64,000 bases of DNA from Margaritifera margaritifera (taxonomy: Eukaryota; Mollusca; Bivalvia; Unionida; Margaritiferidae): NCBI GenBank assembly GCA_029931535.1, contig JAQPZY010001689.1:2570501-2634500 (forward strand), given 5' to 3'. The translations under genes and the position numbers were made by a program. Every line of letters begins with the position of its first letter. Positions within the stretch are counted from its first letter, which is position 1. A model generated the notes under the pieces. That model had not been told where the DNA came from. It did no database searches and saw only the letters and a list, made by a program, of their open reading frames with translations. This document shows positions 26,601 through 40,733 of this stretch, piece after piece.

Positions 26601-29600
26601 TCTCTTTCAGCTTATGAGGGCTGGATTTGAAAGGTAGTGGATGTAATCCTAATGTATCATGTTGGTTAAGTATTATCAAAGAAACATATTTTACTTCAAA
26701 AATTGGTTTTCTATAAAAACCATAAAAAATGATAGATAACCACAAAAATTATGAGCAAGTTCACAGTATTTTTGTGGTTAAATTGGAGTGAAAGTGCCTT
26801 GTCCAGGGGTTTAGCAGTGGAAAATCGTGTTTTTGGTTTGACATAACATTATATGGCAAGTACTCATTTGTTGTTCATTTAATAAATTACACACTTCTTT
26901 CCATACTCATGACAGTGGTTACCTAGCTTTGGATGGTCAACACCAATGCCACAATGCTGTAAATTTGGTGGTAAAATGCCAGATAGGGAAAGCAGTATGC
27001 TTTGATAATTGCATCACACTCAATTTACACTGCATTTTCTGTAATCTTTTCTCTACAACAGCTTTAGTGCAGAATGTAAGACAGTATTTGAGATCCATAA
27101 ATACAAAGCTGTGTTATGTACCAAACCGTGGTATAGCGAGAATGATAGAAAATTATATGAAAAATTGTGTGTGTGTGTTGGGGGGGGGGGGGGGATGGGG
27201 GGAGAGACATACCACCAGTCAAAATGTACAATAATCATTTTTGTATTATGTAAATTAGATTTTCTTTCATTTCATGGTATTGGTACATTTAATTTTGCCT
27301 AATAATTTTTTAAAAAGGAAATAAGATTTAATACTAAGCTTCATATTGTCATACACTTGATGTATTAAAACAATGATGTATCACCTGTCTTAATAAATAT
27401 ACTTGCCAATCCTCATTTCTAATCTGCATTGTCATCAAGTTGAAGTGATATAAATTAATGAAAATTCTCAATCAATTGTGACAAAAAATCATGATTAAAT
27501 TCCAGCTGTACTTGAGGCCAATACATACTGACATTAAGAATGCAATTCTTTTTTTAAATTAAGGACTAAAAATCACATATTTACCACTTCTAAACACAAT
27601 TTTCAATTAAATAAATGAACATATGTGAAAAAGCACAAGAAGTCATGTCATTTTTGTCAATTAAATATCTCATCTTCGGTTCAAAGCACCAATTGCATAT
27701 ATTGATTAGCAACTGAATGATGTTACACCATGTGCAGCATGCTTTTAACAATTCTAAAACAATAACAGAAATAACAATCTTACATGCATGTATGCAATCC
27801 ATTTGAAATCCAGTAATGTCTGAAATTAGCATACTTGTTCACAAAAAGTACTAACCCAAATAGAAGAAGAACGGTGCACTCACATAATGTGTATTCAGCA
27901 CTTGAACTATTTCATGATTTTATGTTGCTTGAGATCTGGTTGTTCTCATTTTTTTGCAAAGTCTACGATGTTTCTCAGCTGCATGATTTTTAAAGGCTCA
28001 ATATCCTGGCTTTGCATCCACAGTCCTTTCTCCAATCCAAATATGGCTTCAGAAATGGCTTTCAGCAGGTCCTCTTCATCACTGTCAATAGCAGGTCATC
28101 ATCATCACTGTCAATAGCAGATGAAAATGGCTTCCAGCAGGTCCTCCTTATCACAGTCAATAGCAGGTCCTCCTCATCACTGTCAATAGCAGGTCCTCCT
28201 CATCACTGTCAATATCAGGTCCTCCTTATCACAGTCAATAGCAGGTCCTCCTCATCACTGTCAATATCAGGTCCTCCTTATCACAGTCAATAGCAGGTCC
28301 TCCTCATCACTGTTAATATCAGGTCCTCCTCATCACTGTCAATAGCAGGTCCTCCTCATCACAGTCAATAGCAGGTCCTCCTCATCACAGTCAATAGCAG
28401 GTCCTCCTCATCACTGTCAATATCAGAGCCTACTTCCTGCTGATCTGGATCTATATTTTCTTTTTTGTCGCCTCGGAAAACTGGATGATTTCAGTATCAA
28501 TCTTACATTCAACAGTAGGGCAGTCCTCACCAATGATGATCCAGTGCTGAACATCATCTTAGCACAACTTTAGTCCTTCACAACTTGACTTTGCATTTCA
28601 CCAGATTTAAGTTACTTTAAAACACTCCAACTTATCTTTCAAAGAATAAAGCTTTTTTTCCCCCTGAACGTCTTAATTGAGAGACTAAATGTTTCAATTC
28701 ACTATTTAGCCAAATGATTTAAGTGGACAATTTTCTGTCCTAATTGTAAACAAAAAACAGGTAATACTGAATTAACTCTTAAATACAACTTATTTCACAA
28801 CAAAATGACATTTAATTATTTTAATGGACTTTTAATTAAGCTACATTATGTGAATTAACATCTATCAATGACTGTCACTTTCTCTCTGGTAATTGGATGA
28901 TACACTCTGGGTTGCATTGAAGCACTTAAAGCACTAGTTTTGCATGACAAGTATGAAAGACGAGGTTATTGTGGGCCATTGTTTATTGACATTTGGACGG
29001 CAACAGATCACAGAAAGTGGCAGCATGTACACAAGACATGCTGACACCAATCCTTTCTGTGATCTGCTGCCATCCAAGTGTCAATAAACAATGATCTACA
29101 ATAAGCTGGTCTTTTGTATGCTCAGTGAGTTGTGTTTCACAGATCAAGTTGCTGATCTGCTGGAGTGACTTCAGAACTAAAGGAAATTCAACAATCCCAT
29201 GTACTGTTACCAAATACAATAGATGACATGGGCTGATAACAACAGTGGCATATTACAGGCATGGGTAATTCTGAGTGTGCTATAACCTGTTAGGAATGCA
29301 ATATCTGACACTGATTACAATAGTGGCATATTACAGGTATGGGTAATTCTGGGTGTGCTATATAGCCTGTTAGGAATGCAATATTTGATACTGATTACAA
29401 TAGTGGCATATTACAGGCATGGGCAATTCTGGGTGTGCTATAGCCTGTTCGGAATGCAATATCTGACACTGATTACAACAGTGGCATATTACAGGCATGG
29501 GTAATTCTGCGTGTGCTATATAGCCTGTTAGGAATGCAATATCTGACACTGATTACAACAGTGGCATATTACAGGCATGGGTAATTCTCGGTGTGCTATA

Positions 29601-32600
29601 GCCTGTTAGGAATGCAATATCTGACACTGAATACAATAGTGGCATATTACAGGCATGGGTAATTCTGGGTGTGCTATAGCCCATTAGGAATGCAATATCT
29701 GACACTGATTACAATAGTGGCTGATTAAAGTCAAATGCTGACTGTAAAAACATGTGCTTTTGATGTCCGAATATACTACAGTGGTTTTGATTTAAAGTCT
29801 TTAAATGATGGATGTTTAGAATTCTATTTTTTTTAAATATATATTTTCATAATTGTGGCCATTGGGTCAATAGAACTGTTGCATTCTATCCTGAATTGCA
29901 TTATATTAAAGCACATTGTAACAGGGGAGAGCTGTACCGATAATGTCACAATTAAGCACATCTGAGCTGCCATACAGTCTGGTTATTTATCCTTTGTTTT
30001 TTTTATTTTATTTCAATCTGTGATTAGAGAAGGATGGTAGAATGTGCTTGTGTGCTAATGTGCGGAGATGATGGACTAAAGATTAAATGATCCTTGGGGC
30101 AAAACAGTCTTATGGTGGAGATATATTCTGAAAAAGCATGAGCTGTGAGGAGTGCAACTTCCTTTCATGATCCCCCCACCTCCAGGGAGACCATATTTGA
30201 TGAAAAATCTGCAACATTTATATAAATGTTCGAGTCTTTAATACCAAGATGCTTTATGTCAAATTTGGTCAAATTCTGTTTTTTTCTGAGTTTTTTAAGA
30301 AGTTGTTTAAAGGATCTTCTAATTTTAGTAAAGATAGACTATATTTGATGGTGAATAGGCAACATTTTTAAGAAGTTGTTTAAAGGATCTTCTAATTTTA
30401 GTAAAGAAAGACTATATCTGATGGCAAATAGGCAACATTTTAAAAAAATTTAAAGCCCTTTATACCCAGATGCTTTCTGTCAAATCTGGTCAAATCTAGT
30501 CAAATTCTTTAGAGCAGTTTTTGAGATGTCTGAAGGTTTTCTATCGTTAGTAACGGCAGGCATATTTAATGGTGTATCATTTTAAAATTTTTTATAAATC
30601 TGAAAGGCATTTATGCCAATATGCTTTCTTTTTTCAATTTGGTCAAATTTTGTTGAGTGGTTTTTGTGAAAAAGTAGTTAAAAGTTTTTTATTGTTAGTA
30701 ACAGCAGCCATATTTGGTGGTGTGTCAGTGTTATCTGAAAACCCGTCATTTCAGGATACTTTGTGGGATACTTTATAGCATATGTAGTCAAATTCTTCTA
30801 AGTTCAGATAGGTCTAAAAAAAATTATATTCTTTAGAAGCTCAACTATATACATGTCTGTCTGTTACAACTTGAGATCCAAGTTGTGAAAATCACAGGTG
30901 AAGAATAGGTAATAGTTACTAAACACCCAGTCCAGGAACACCACAGATAAGTTTACTCTGCAGTTTTTCTTGTTATTTATTCTAGTATATGTCTGTCATC
31001 TCATGTCCACTTATAAGCTTACACAGACAGTCACCTAAGTTCATTACCTGTTCAGGTGTTACTTGCTTAGAATATTAAGAAATATATTCCTACTCATTTC
31101 TTTTGCTGAAGTATGGGGTTGATATCACATATTAATCTTCCCTGTAAAAATCAACATCAGATTTATGCACCAAACCCATGGAAATAACCAATGCAAAAAA
31201 AGAATTTCAATTCATCAGGTGTGACAGGCTTCCATTTTCTCATGTGGTTGTTGTCCATGCTATTTACTCTCTGATCTGCATAAATATTTGTTTGATCCAA
31301 GATAAAATGGAAGAAATCAAAGAATAACCCTAAATAGTCTAAAGGCTTGGTATTCTCCAGTTCTTCATTTAATTTTCAAAAGACCACTGAATAGGGAGTT
31401 GACCGGCATGCCATCTATTTTTGTCTAGCCAGCATGTATATCAGACTCGTATTGAACATCATTTTTGGGCTCAAAATCACCCATTGCTATTTCCAGTAAC
31501 ACTTTCCTAGCTCCAATAATCTCATCTACTTCAAACCTTTCAAAATCACCCATTCCTATATCCAGTAACACATTCCCAGCTCCAATAATCTCATCTACTT
31601 CAAACCTTTCAAAATCACCCATTGCTATTTCCAGTAACACTTTCCCAGCTCCAATAATCTCATCTACTTCAAACCTTTCAAAATCACTAAATTGCTATTT
31701 CCAGTAACACATTCCCAGCTCCAAAAATCTCATCTACTTCAAACCTTTCAAAATCACCCATTCCTATTTCCAGTAACACTTTCCCAGCTCCAATAATCTC
31801 ATTTACTTCAAACCTTTCAAAATCACCCATTGCTATTTCCAGTAACACTTTCCTAGCTCCAATAATTTCATCTACTTCAAACCTTTCAAAATCATTGTCA
31901 TCATCAGTATCATCGACCAGTATTTGCTGAATTAAATCATCTGAAGATGAATGGTGTTGGAATTCAGCCATTTCGAGATTTCCAGGTATCAATGTTTTAG
32001 CCAGTATGGTAAATGAAGACAGAATGCTTCTTCCAGGGCCCAATGTACCATCAAATTTAGTTTCACAACCATTCCTGTCAAGCTGAAGTACTCAGATGCG
32101 TAAACAGTTGCTTACCTGATAAACAGCATATGCTGCGATAAGTGCTGCCGGACCTCTATTTACAATGCAACTTATGCCACAATAAGAACTTCAAGTGTTA
32201 ATCAGATCTTGCAGCTTGGACATTTTAAGCCACATGACCTCAAGCCAAGTATGCATCCACACTCAGTCAATAGCCTATGATTACCCTTACCTCGACCAGG
32301 AGTTTTCTTCTGACTCCATCCTGGACACCAATTCCTTCTTTACTGATGATCTGGTTCACACATGTATTATCATCCTCAATGGAAACAGCCTGTTTAAATG
32401 TAAAACATACAGGTAGTAATGTCATCATTAATTATGATATCAATGCATCATCCATATTTATGTCCCACGGACATATCAATAAGAAGCTGACCACTGCCTG
32501 CATGATGAACCCACCCCCAAGCTGACCATGGCCTGCATGATGAGCCAACCCCCAAGCTGACCATGGCCTGCATGATGAGCCAACCCCCAAGCTGACCATG

Positions 32601-35600
32601 GCCTGCATGATGAGCCAACCCCCAAGCTGACCATGGCCTGCATGATGAGCTAACCCCCAAGCTGACCACGGCCTGCATGATGAGCTAACCCCCAAGCTGA
32701 CCATGGCCTACACGATGAGCCAACCCTGAGCTATATTTTTAATCTGAAAAGGGTGGAACAAAATGGTATTAAAATAAAAGGAAAGTAATATCCTCAATAT
32801 TGAAGTTAATCTAGGTTGTGGATGGACATAAAGAATGCGACTTTAATCCAACAGAAGAGTAACAAAGGTGCAAAGCATGCTAAACTTGTGAGATATAAGG
32901 AATGCATAGTCTCGCAAACAGAAGTTAAGTTTCATACACACATCATTCCACATTGTCACTACAAATTATTTCACTTGTATTGTAATTATCTCATAACTAA
33001 ACCCACCTTTTTGATTTATTAGTTTCTTTTTCTTATTTTTTTTCTCTCTTTAATTTATTTCTGTATTTTTTTTTTTGTACTGTGTGCTTATTATTACCCT
33101 ACAACTTGAGTTCTAAAAACAAGCCGTTATGATGGCATACACTAGCTCAGGTAGCACAGTAGCACAACATGCCCTCAATTCATATTGCAAAACCCATATC
33201 AAGGCAGAGAATGAAACTAGTCCAATAAAATTCCTGGTAGCGGTAAGCTAAAAGGGGGCCCAGACAATTAATGGAAGTAACCTTCCGAGACAGGAGCAAC
33301 TTCAGGGAGCAGAGATCCTAACAGGTTTAAAGGCAAAAGGACTTAATTTATCAAAAGTAAAAGGCCTGCAAAATCTTGGACAAGGACAATTCATAATAAT
33401 CCCCAAAGATGGAGAGAAATTACTACCGCAGGGGTCAATGGTCTTAATGGGAAAGGTAGTGAAGATAGAGGCGGCTCTACCAATACGCAGAGAAATAGAG
33501 CGCAGATACACTACAATCCATGTATCTGGGCCTCCTATTGAAATATCGACCAAAGCCTTGGTTGATAAAATAGAACTTAAACTCAAAATCTATGAACACA
33601 CATTAGGAGCATACAAATCTTATCCAGAGGTCATCAATGGTGTGTGGTTACTACTTACAACCAAGGAAGACGACACCAAAATCCCACAATCCATTTATTG
33701 CATGGGATGCAAGGTGAGGACGTGGTATCCTGGGTGCATCCGCCATTGCCCATGTTTTAAATGTGGACACACTGGACACATACCCTTAGAGTGCAGACCA
33801 CAATACCGACCAGGAGAACCACTGATCAAGAGTTATGCTCAGGTAGACCATCCAGCCAAATCAACCAGCACGAACCAAGATACAGAAAAGAGAAAAGAGA
33901 TAGAAATAGAAAACCTAGAAGTACATGAAGTTGGAGACGTTTTAGACCAAACAACAACTCCAGTTGAAGGGAAATTGCAAATAGAGGACATATAGCAACC
34001 ATGACCAGACAGTGAACCAATGTCACTTACAGAAGAGCAAACAATAGATACGGAATATGTACCACCACCCCCCAAAAAAACACTCATGCACCATGGGGAA
34101 CTGAAAAATGTGAGTGGCTACAACCAGGGACATCAAATCTGTTTCAAGTTCTAAGACAAATAGATATGAAAGAGACAGACAAAGAAGGGGAAAAAGCTCT
34201 GGAAGAGACAGAAAGAGAAAGAGAAAAAGAAGAGAAAACAAAAACATCCCACAATGTACCAAATGCACCAAAGGCACAAACGAAAATCCCAAAAGAAACA
34301 CAGAAGGAAATGAACACAAGTTCAAATAACAGACAGGAATCCAAAAGACAGAGTAGATGAAGAAAGCGATAATAGACAGGAATCCAAAAGACAGAGAGTA
34401 GATGAAGAAAGAGATAATAGATAGGAATCCAAAAGATACAGAGTAGATGAAGAAAGAGATAATAGGCAGGAATCCAAAAGACACACGAGTAGATGAAGAA
34501 AGAGAATAAATCAGAACAAACAATACGAAGAGCTTTTACAAGTGAGAAAAACAACCAATAAAAAAAATAATGAAGAAGGAGAGGTGACAGAAAGCAAGAG
34601 AGAAAGTCCATACTTAAAGATGAAAGGAGATGCCCTGACTTTAGCAAAAACAACAACAGTAAGCAAAGACAAAACAAATGAAAAAGAAGATGTAAGGAGA
34701 ACGAAAAAATGATATAGAACAGAAAAAGACCACCAAGAAAGAAAAACAGAAATAAAATCAGCAAATCAATCAAAAACTACCACAAAAGAATCAAAACAAG
34801 GAAACAGAAGTGTAATGGAGATCACTAAGAAATGAGCAATTACAAAAGTTTAATTAACTTACATAACATATCTTAATTTTAACTATTATGGATCAAGAAT
34901 ATAAAATTCTTTGATACAATTTTGATAAAGAATTACAAAAATTACATGAATTAATAAAATTGATAAAAGACAAACACAGAAAAAGATAATATTTTTGCAA
35001 GAATTAGGAAATATCACAGAAAAAGAAATAAAGACACTAGAAAGAGATTTAAATGTGATTGTGCTATTAAATAAGAAAAAATATAAACTGCAACAATCAT
35101 TTCTGAACAAATTTATAAAAAAGAATGGACACACATAGAAAACATACAAATTTTTACAATATGATTGCTACTAGGGGTGAAACAATAAACCTGTGCCACA
35201 TATCGATATGATTCACGATACACAGCCTATGATACGATACATTATCGATTCTCAGTTTAAAGAATAAAAAGGCAAACGACTAATAATTATTCATGACTGC
35301 TGAAGATTAATGTAACTTATATAGGGTAAGTATCGTTTTGTATCAATTCTTCACCTCTTGTATCGATACATGTATGAATTTTCAGTCATAAAACATTATA
35401 AATATATATGCACCAGCAATCCATAATGAAAAGCAAGCTTTTTGGACAAATGTATAGATATGGAGATCAGATAGGCAGTAGGTTGGACAAATTCTATATC
35501 AGTAATAATATCAAAGAGCAAATAAAAGCTTGTACCATAATAAGGGGAGCACTATCAGATCATTATCTGGTTGAATTAATAATCACCTTAAAAAATAAAC

Positions 35601-38600
35601 CAATATGGGGGAAAGGACTTTGGGAATTAAATAATACATTATTGAAAAATGTTCTATATCAAAAGGAAATCAGAAAGATATTAGAGATACTGCAAAGAAA
35701 CAGAAATATATTAGCTGATTGGGAAAAAAACAAAAAAAATCATTAAAAAATATCAAAATACTATGGAACAATCGAAAATGAAAGTAGGAAAATGCTCGAG
35801 AAAGAATGTAGAAGAATAATAAACAATGAGGAAGACACAAAAAATGGGGAAGCAAAAAACTTACTAGAAAAATTAACAAAATATAAAGAAAATGGAGACA
35901 AAACAAGGACAGTGAAATTCAACTGGCTAATCAAGCAAGGAAAAGGAATTTATAAAAGGGAAGAAATGAGACGAGGAAATGACAGAGAGCTTTTAAATCT
36001 TAATATACAGGGGGACCAAACAAATAACAGAGATAGAAGTATATCAATACTACCACAAATTATATACAGCACAAAATATAAGTAGTGAAACTATAGAAAA
36101 TTACAGTAAAAAGATAAATTTCCCACGTATCAGTGAAGGAAACAAGAGTATATGTGAAACCTTTATCACACAAACAGAAATAAAAGGGAGCAATCAAAGA
36201 ATTAAATAAAGATAAATCTCCAGGCAACGATGGGCTATCATCCAACTTTTATAAAAAAAGTCCAAAATGAAATCATCCCAATACCAGAAATGTTGTACAA
36301 TAATATCTATTTAAATAAACAAATGTTAGACTCTATGAGAGAAGGAATTATAACAATTATATATAAAGGGAAAGGAGACAGAGACAGCTGGAAAAATTGG
36401 AGACCTATATCCCTATTAAATATGGACCATAAAATACTGAGCAAAATATTAATAGAATAAAAAGCTATTTAGGACAAATTATAAATAAAAAGCACTCATA
36501 TGGAGAAAAAGGAAGGAAAATATCAAACAATACACTATCGATACAATTTATTATATACTTAAGTGTGAAATATAGAAACTTATTGCCGAAATAATTTTCA
36601 TAATTTTTTCATTCCTATATTTTCACATGTGAAAAATATATCCTTATATTTTCACATGTGAAAATATAAGATTTCCCATCATGCCATGCGATGCTTGATT
36701 ATGTGTGCTTACAGAAGTTATACCAGCAGCAACAGAAACAAGAGTTTTGTGAGATAGAACAAATAAATGGAAACTGCATTACATTTCAGAATTGGAAAAT
36801 AATTTTGCTTAAGAAATTTGACTCAACGCTGTTATCATTTCTCTGAAGTTATTTCCCCTTACTACCTTGACAAAAACAATGATAAACCCGCTGTGATGCA
36901 TTGCTGAATCGGACTTGCTTTGTTTTCAGATAGGGTCAAATAATTTACAAAATGTCAAAAATACAATTTACTGTAAACAGATTAAGCCAACCCAATCCTA
37001 CCGATCTATTAAGTCACTGGTGTTTATAAGATCAGCCTATGAAAGTCAGGTGAGGTGTTGTGCTAAAGTGTTTAATCTTCTAAGCTTCAATTCAGGAGCA
37101 AGTCTGGTATATAATAAAAAGAACATTTTCTTTTCCTACGTAAATACTGGATATATTTCATTATGTGGTACCAAAAACGATATATTTTAACTCGTGGCTT
37201 TGCCTCTCGTTAAAATATCATATTGTTTTGTACCACACAATGAAATATATCCGGTATTTACATAGGAAAAGAAAATATCCTCTATGTACTTTGGACTATT
37301 TAGAAAATACCGGGAAAAAAGGTGCAATGACTCTAATCAATCAAGGAAAAGCTTTTGATAGAACGGAACAAAATTATATAAAAATGATCTTAAAGAAATT
37401 CGGATTTGGGAAAATCTTTTGTAAATGGGTAAAAGTACTGCATAATAATAATATTTACACTAGAGTAAAAGTAAATGGAGCCTATACAAAACCTTTCAAA
37501 ATAGAATGATCGGTCAAACAAGGATGTTCAATCTCAATGCTCCCATATGTGATCGCAATAGAACTCCTAAGAATTAAAATAACAAGCAACAAAAGTATCA
37601 ATGGGATAAGCATTCCAAATACAGTAGAAGAAATAAAGATGTTTCAACATGCTGACAACTGTACAAACTTCATCAAGGACAAATCTTCATTTCTACATTT
37701 ACAAAAAGAATATGAATGGTTTGGTAAAGCTTCGGGATCACAAATCAACCACTCAAAAACAGAAATACTTGTAATAGGAAATTGGAGAGGGAATCATCCA
37801 GGCCTCCCACCAGAATACATAAAAAGTAATGTAAAAGCTCTAGGCATTTATTATGGTAAAGGATCACAGGAAAAAGCTAACAACATGTACTAACTAAAAT
37901 TAAATCAAACAAAAATACGTGGAAAAACCAAAATTTAAATAAAGTAAATAAAATACAGATAATAAACTCATATATATATAGTCAGATATGGCAAGTTTTA
38001 AACACTATAACCTTTTCCAATGAAATGTTAAAGGAATTGAAGAAAATAGTAATAGATTTCATTTGGGAGGGATTACACCATATAAATAAAAAAACAATTA
38101 TGACAGGGAGAGGACATGGAAGATATAATTTGCCAAATCTAAGAATTAAAGTAAATGCTATAATGATAAATCGAATAAATAAGATAGAAGAAAATATTGA
38201 CTTCCCATGGGTGAAACTATACATATACTGGTTTGGTTATAGCTTAAAAATGAAACAAAATATGTATTTAAATAATAGCCTGTAAAAAATTATTCAAATA
38301 CCTGTAAGTCACAGGAAATATATAGATCTGATTATGAAATATCGCGAACATAAAGAAATATGGAGAACTACATCCATGCAATGAATATATGATTTAATGA
38401 GAAATATAAATATGGCAATAAATGATATAGAAATAAAAATGCCACATTTAAATTGGGTAGAAATATGGAAACTGTGGGGGACACTAAAAAATAAAAATAA
38501 AATATATCTAAACTTAAACAATGCATGGCTAACAGGAGAAGTTGCAAAGAGGAAACATATTATTCCATTTATACCAATTTGTTTTGATTGTTTATATGGA

Positions 38601-40681
38601 CAATGTACAAAATCACACTTAATCTTAGATTGCAAAATGTATGAAAAAGAGAAGAAATAAAACTGGACTTAATTAATAGATATGGGAAATTCAAAAATGA
38701 TTATACCCAAGTAACATGAAAAATGATTTATTATTTAAAAAAACAACAGATTTAATTGTGAAAATAATGATAAGCAAATTAAGGAAATTTAAAGAGCATC
38801 ATGGTTAAAATAGTTAAGGAATCAATTATAAACAAAAGCATTAATATATTACCAGTAACAAAATAATACAAAAACTGGGAAACCTATGGATTAACCAGTT
38901 AAATCTCTCCCATGGACGTAAGAGGTTTAAGTATGTGGGTGGGATAGATTCAAACTAAAATAAATAAAACATATCATGTATGTATATGTATGAAAATAAA
39001 ATAATAAAAATTAAAAAATTATAACAAAGAAAAAAAAAATAATTAATAATACTAATAATAATTTATTTTTTTAAATTTTTTTTAAGACATGCTCAAACAC
39101 AGGAGAGATGATTTGTGAATAATTCCACAAAAGTTAGATCAAAAAGGAGTCAACACATTGAGGTTAGCACCCACATAATAATTGAAATGGTAATATGATG
39201 TTGGCTTCCTTAAAGATCCTATTACAACCACTGTGGAGAGGAGAACCAGTTAGACCAGTCCGATTACGGGAGCAGGTTCGTGTATGTGGCCTGGATCCTA
39301 CTCATCCACGTGTTGGAAAGGAAGCCCTCCAAATAACGACTTTGACTAATAATGACATGTAAATACTAACAAAATTTGTAATATAAACACATCCAATGTA
39401 AAGATAAAGTCCTGAATGTGGAATTTCACTTCTCTAATGCAAATACTGAATGAGAGGACAAAGGGGCTCCCCATTGTCCCAACACTCAGACCACTTATAT
39501 AAAAGAGGGGATAAAGCAAAAAAGAAAAGAAATAACTATATATCTTAAGTCTTTGAGCAAATGTCATGATATAAAGACTAACACATGATACTAATGGGAA
39601 TTAATAACGCAAGGTAGACAGGCCTGCAGGGGAGCCTGAGAAAACAGGGATGTATGGGAAATGGACAAAAAATACATGGAAACAATGGGGAAACATACGA
39701 AATAAAACTAACAATATTGTCCTGCCTCAAATGCATACAAAAACTGATGACTTCTCTAATACATTTGAAAACAAACAGATACTGTATCTGGAATGTACTG
39801 TATAATGTAATACATAATGAAGATATTAATATATATTAAAATACATCTGGGCATGTAGAAATTACATGTCCGTTCTACCTAAATATACTGAAAAACACAG
39901 ACAAAGGCATGATTCAATCATGGTTGTGTGATTGAAAATTGCAATCCGGCTATATAAAGGAATAATTTTAATATTCATGGACTTAGGGACTTTTATTCAG
40001 ACCTGAGATGTTTAATTGTTTGTTCACTAAGTGGGAACAGCTGGAATACTACCAATACAATATATCTGACCAAAGCTATATATATATATAAATATGATAT
40101 GAAAATTAAAAATCAATTATTGATGAAAATATAATATCAATAGAAGACATGACAGATTCTATTTATTAAAAAGAATAACACAAAAACAACCCAAAACACA
40201 CAACATACACACACTAATAAATAAAAACACACCTTTCCTAGTTTCCTTTTTAATGTGATTTTTTTTCTTTTTACAACAGCATTTTTTTCCCCTCTATTTC
40301 TTTTCTTCCAATGTCCATCTTCTAATTAATGAACCAAAAAATGTCTAGGAAAAAAAAAGTAAATATATGGTAAATTAAAGTCGAGTGTGGGGGAGGGAGA
40401 CATCTATGCTTATCCCATAGAGGGGTAGGCGCATACACCGCAAGATTCTCCCCAACCCTGACATGGGCATAAAATACCTCAATTAAAACAATGTGGAATA
40501 CCATATTTAAAAGAGATTGGTGGAGTACATAGTTTAGCCTCTGTGACAGAGATGAATGGGTATATCATACCCTCTGGTTGTCAGGGGGATGCTTATCCAG
40601 CTCTGTCACAGGCTTAAGATGTGTTGCACCCCTACCTCGCCTATATTCCTCCTTTTATAGACATCTTATCATTTTTAAGTT

Positions 40682-40733
<52 letters not shown>

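Larger units (their letters stand above)
20644..26664 (+). mobile_element. DIRS-type element with inverted terminal repeats
   Basis: It is bounded by ~200-bp inverted repeats (20644-20850 and 26450-26664). Between them, on the plus strand, are a Cys-rich gag-like part (21290-21455), a 41-bp array, a second ORF1 part (24300-24640), RT (about 24960-25500) and RNase H (25560-26110). A TTAA element (22929-24009) is inserted in it. No tyrosine recombinase is visible between RNase H and the right repeat, so this copy looks non-autonomous. Many stops and frameshifts show it is inactive. It has the same orientation as the window and is antisense to the host gene. Confidence 0.8.
18714..32290 (-). other. 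13.6-kb intron of the A2M-like gene
   Basis: The longest intron. It contains a complete DIRS element with inverted termini, a jerky/Tigger C-terminus and a piggyBac relic. Bases 18720-19640, 20170-20640, 26665-27880 and 28600-28960 show no recognised feature beyond a poly-G run at 27180-27195. Confidence 0.85.
33115..39000 (+). mobile_element. L1/Tx1-like LINE, degenerate
   Basis: A plus-strand non-LTR retrotransposon: ORF1 with a CCHC knuckle (33129-33992), a linker with short repeats (34327-34505), an endonuclease fragment (35405-35745), RT in two parts (36190-36560 and 37285-37890), and a C-terminal region with [17 protein letters not shown] (38570-38640). It ends in AT-rich sequence near 39000. 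It is interrupted by a MITE at about 35171-35358 and a foldback element at about 36558-37282, and has many stops. Assignment to the L1/Tx1 group rests on RT phrases such as DKSPGNDGL and [10 protein letters not shown]. Confidence 0.82.

Noticed and set aside
32110..32162. Minus-strand mini-exon candidate encoding [12 protein letters not shown] before GTAAGC
   Set aside because: It has a good donor and no stop, but it does not fit the A2M order: the neighbouring exons already join in phase without it. It lies just inside the TTAA-bounded piggyBac relic.
34023..34773. Phe/Leu/Ser-rich minus-strand open frames up to 209 codons
   Set aside because: They are antisense to the A-rich LINE linker. 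The hydrophobic look is only the complement of Lys/Glu-rich coding.
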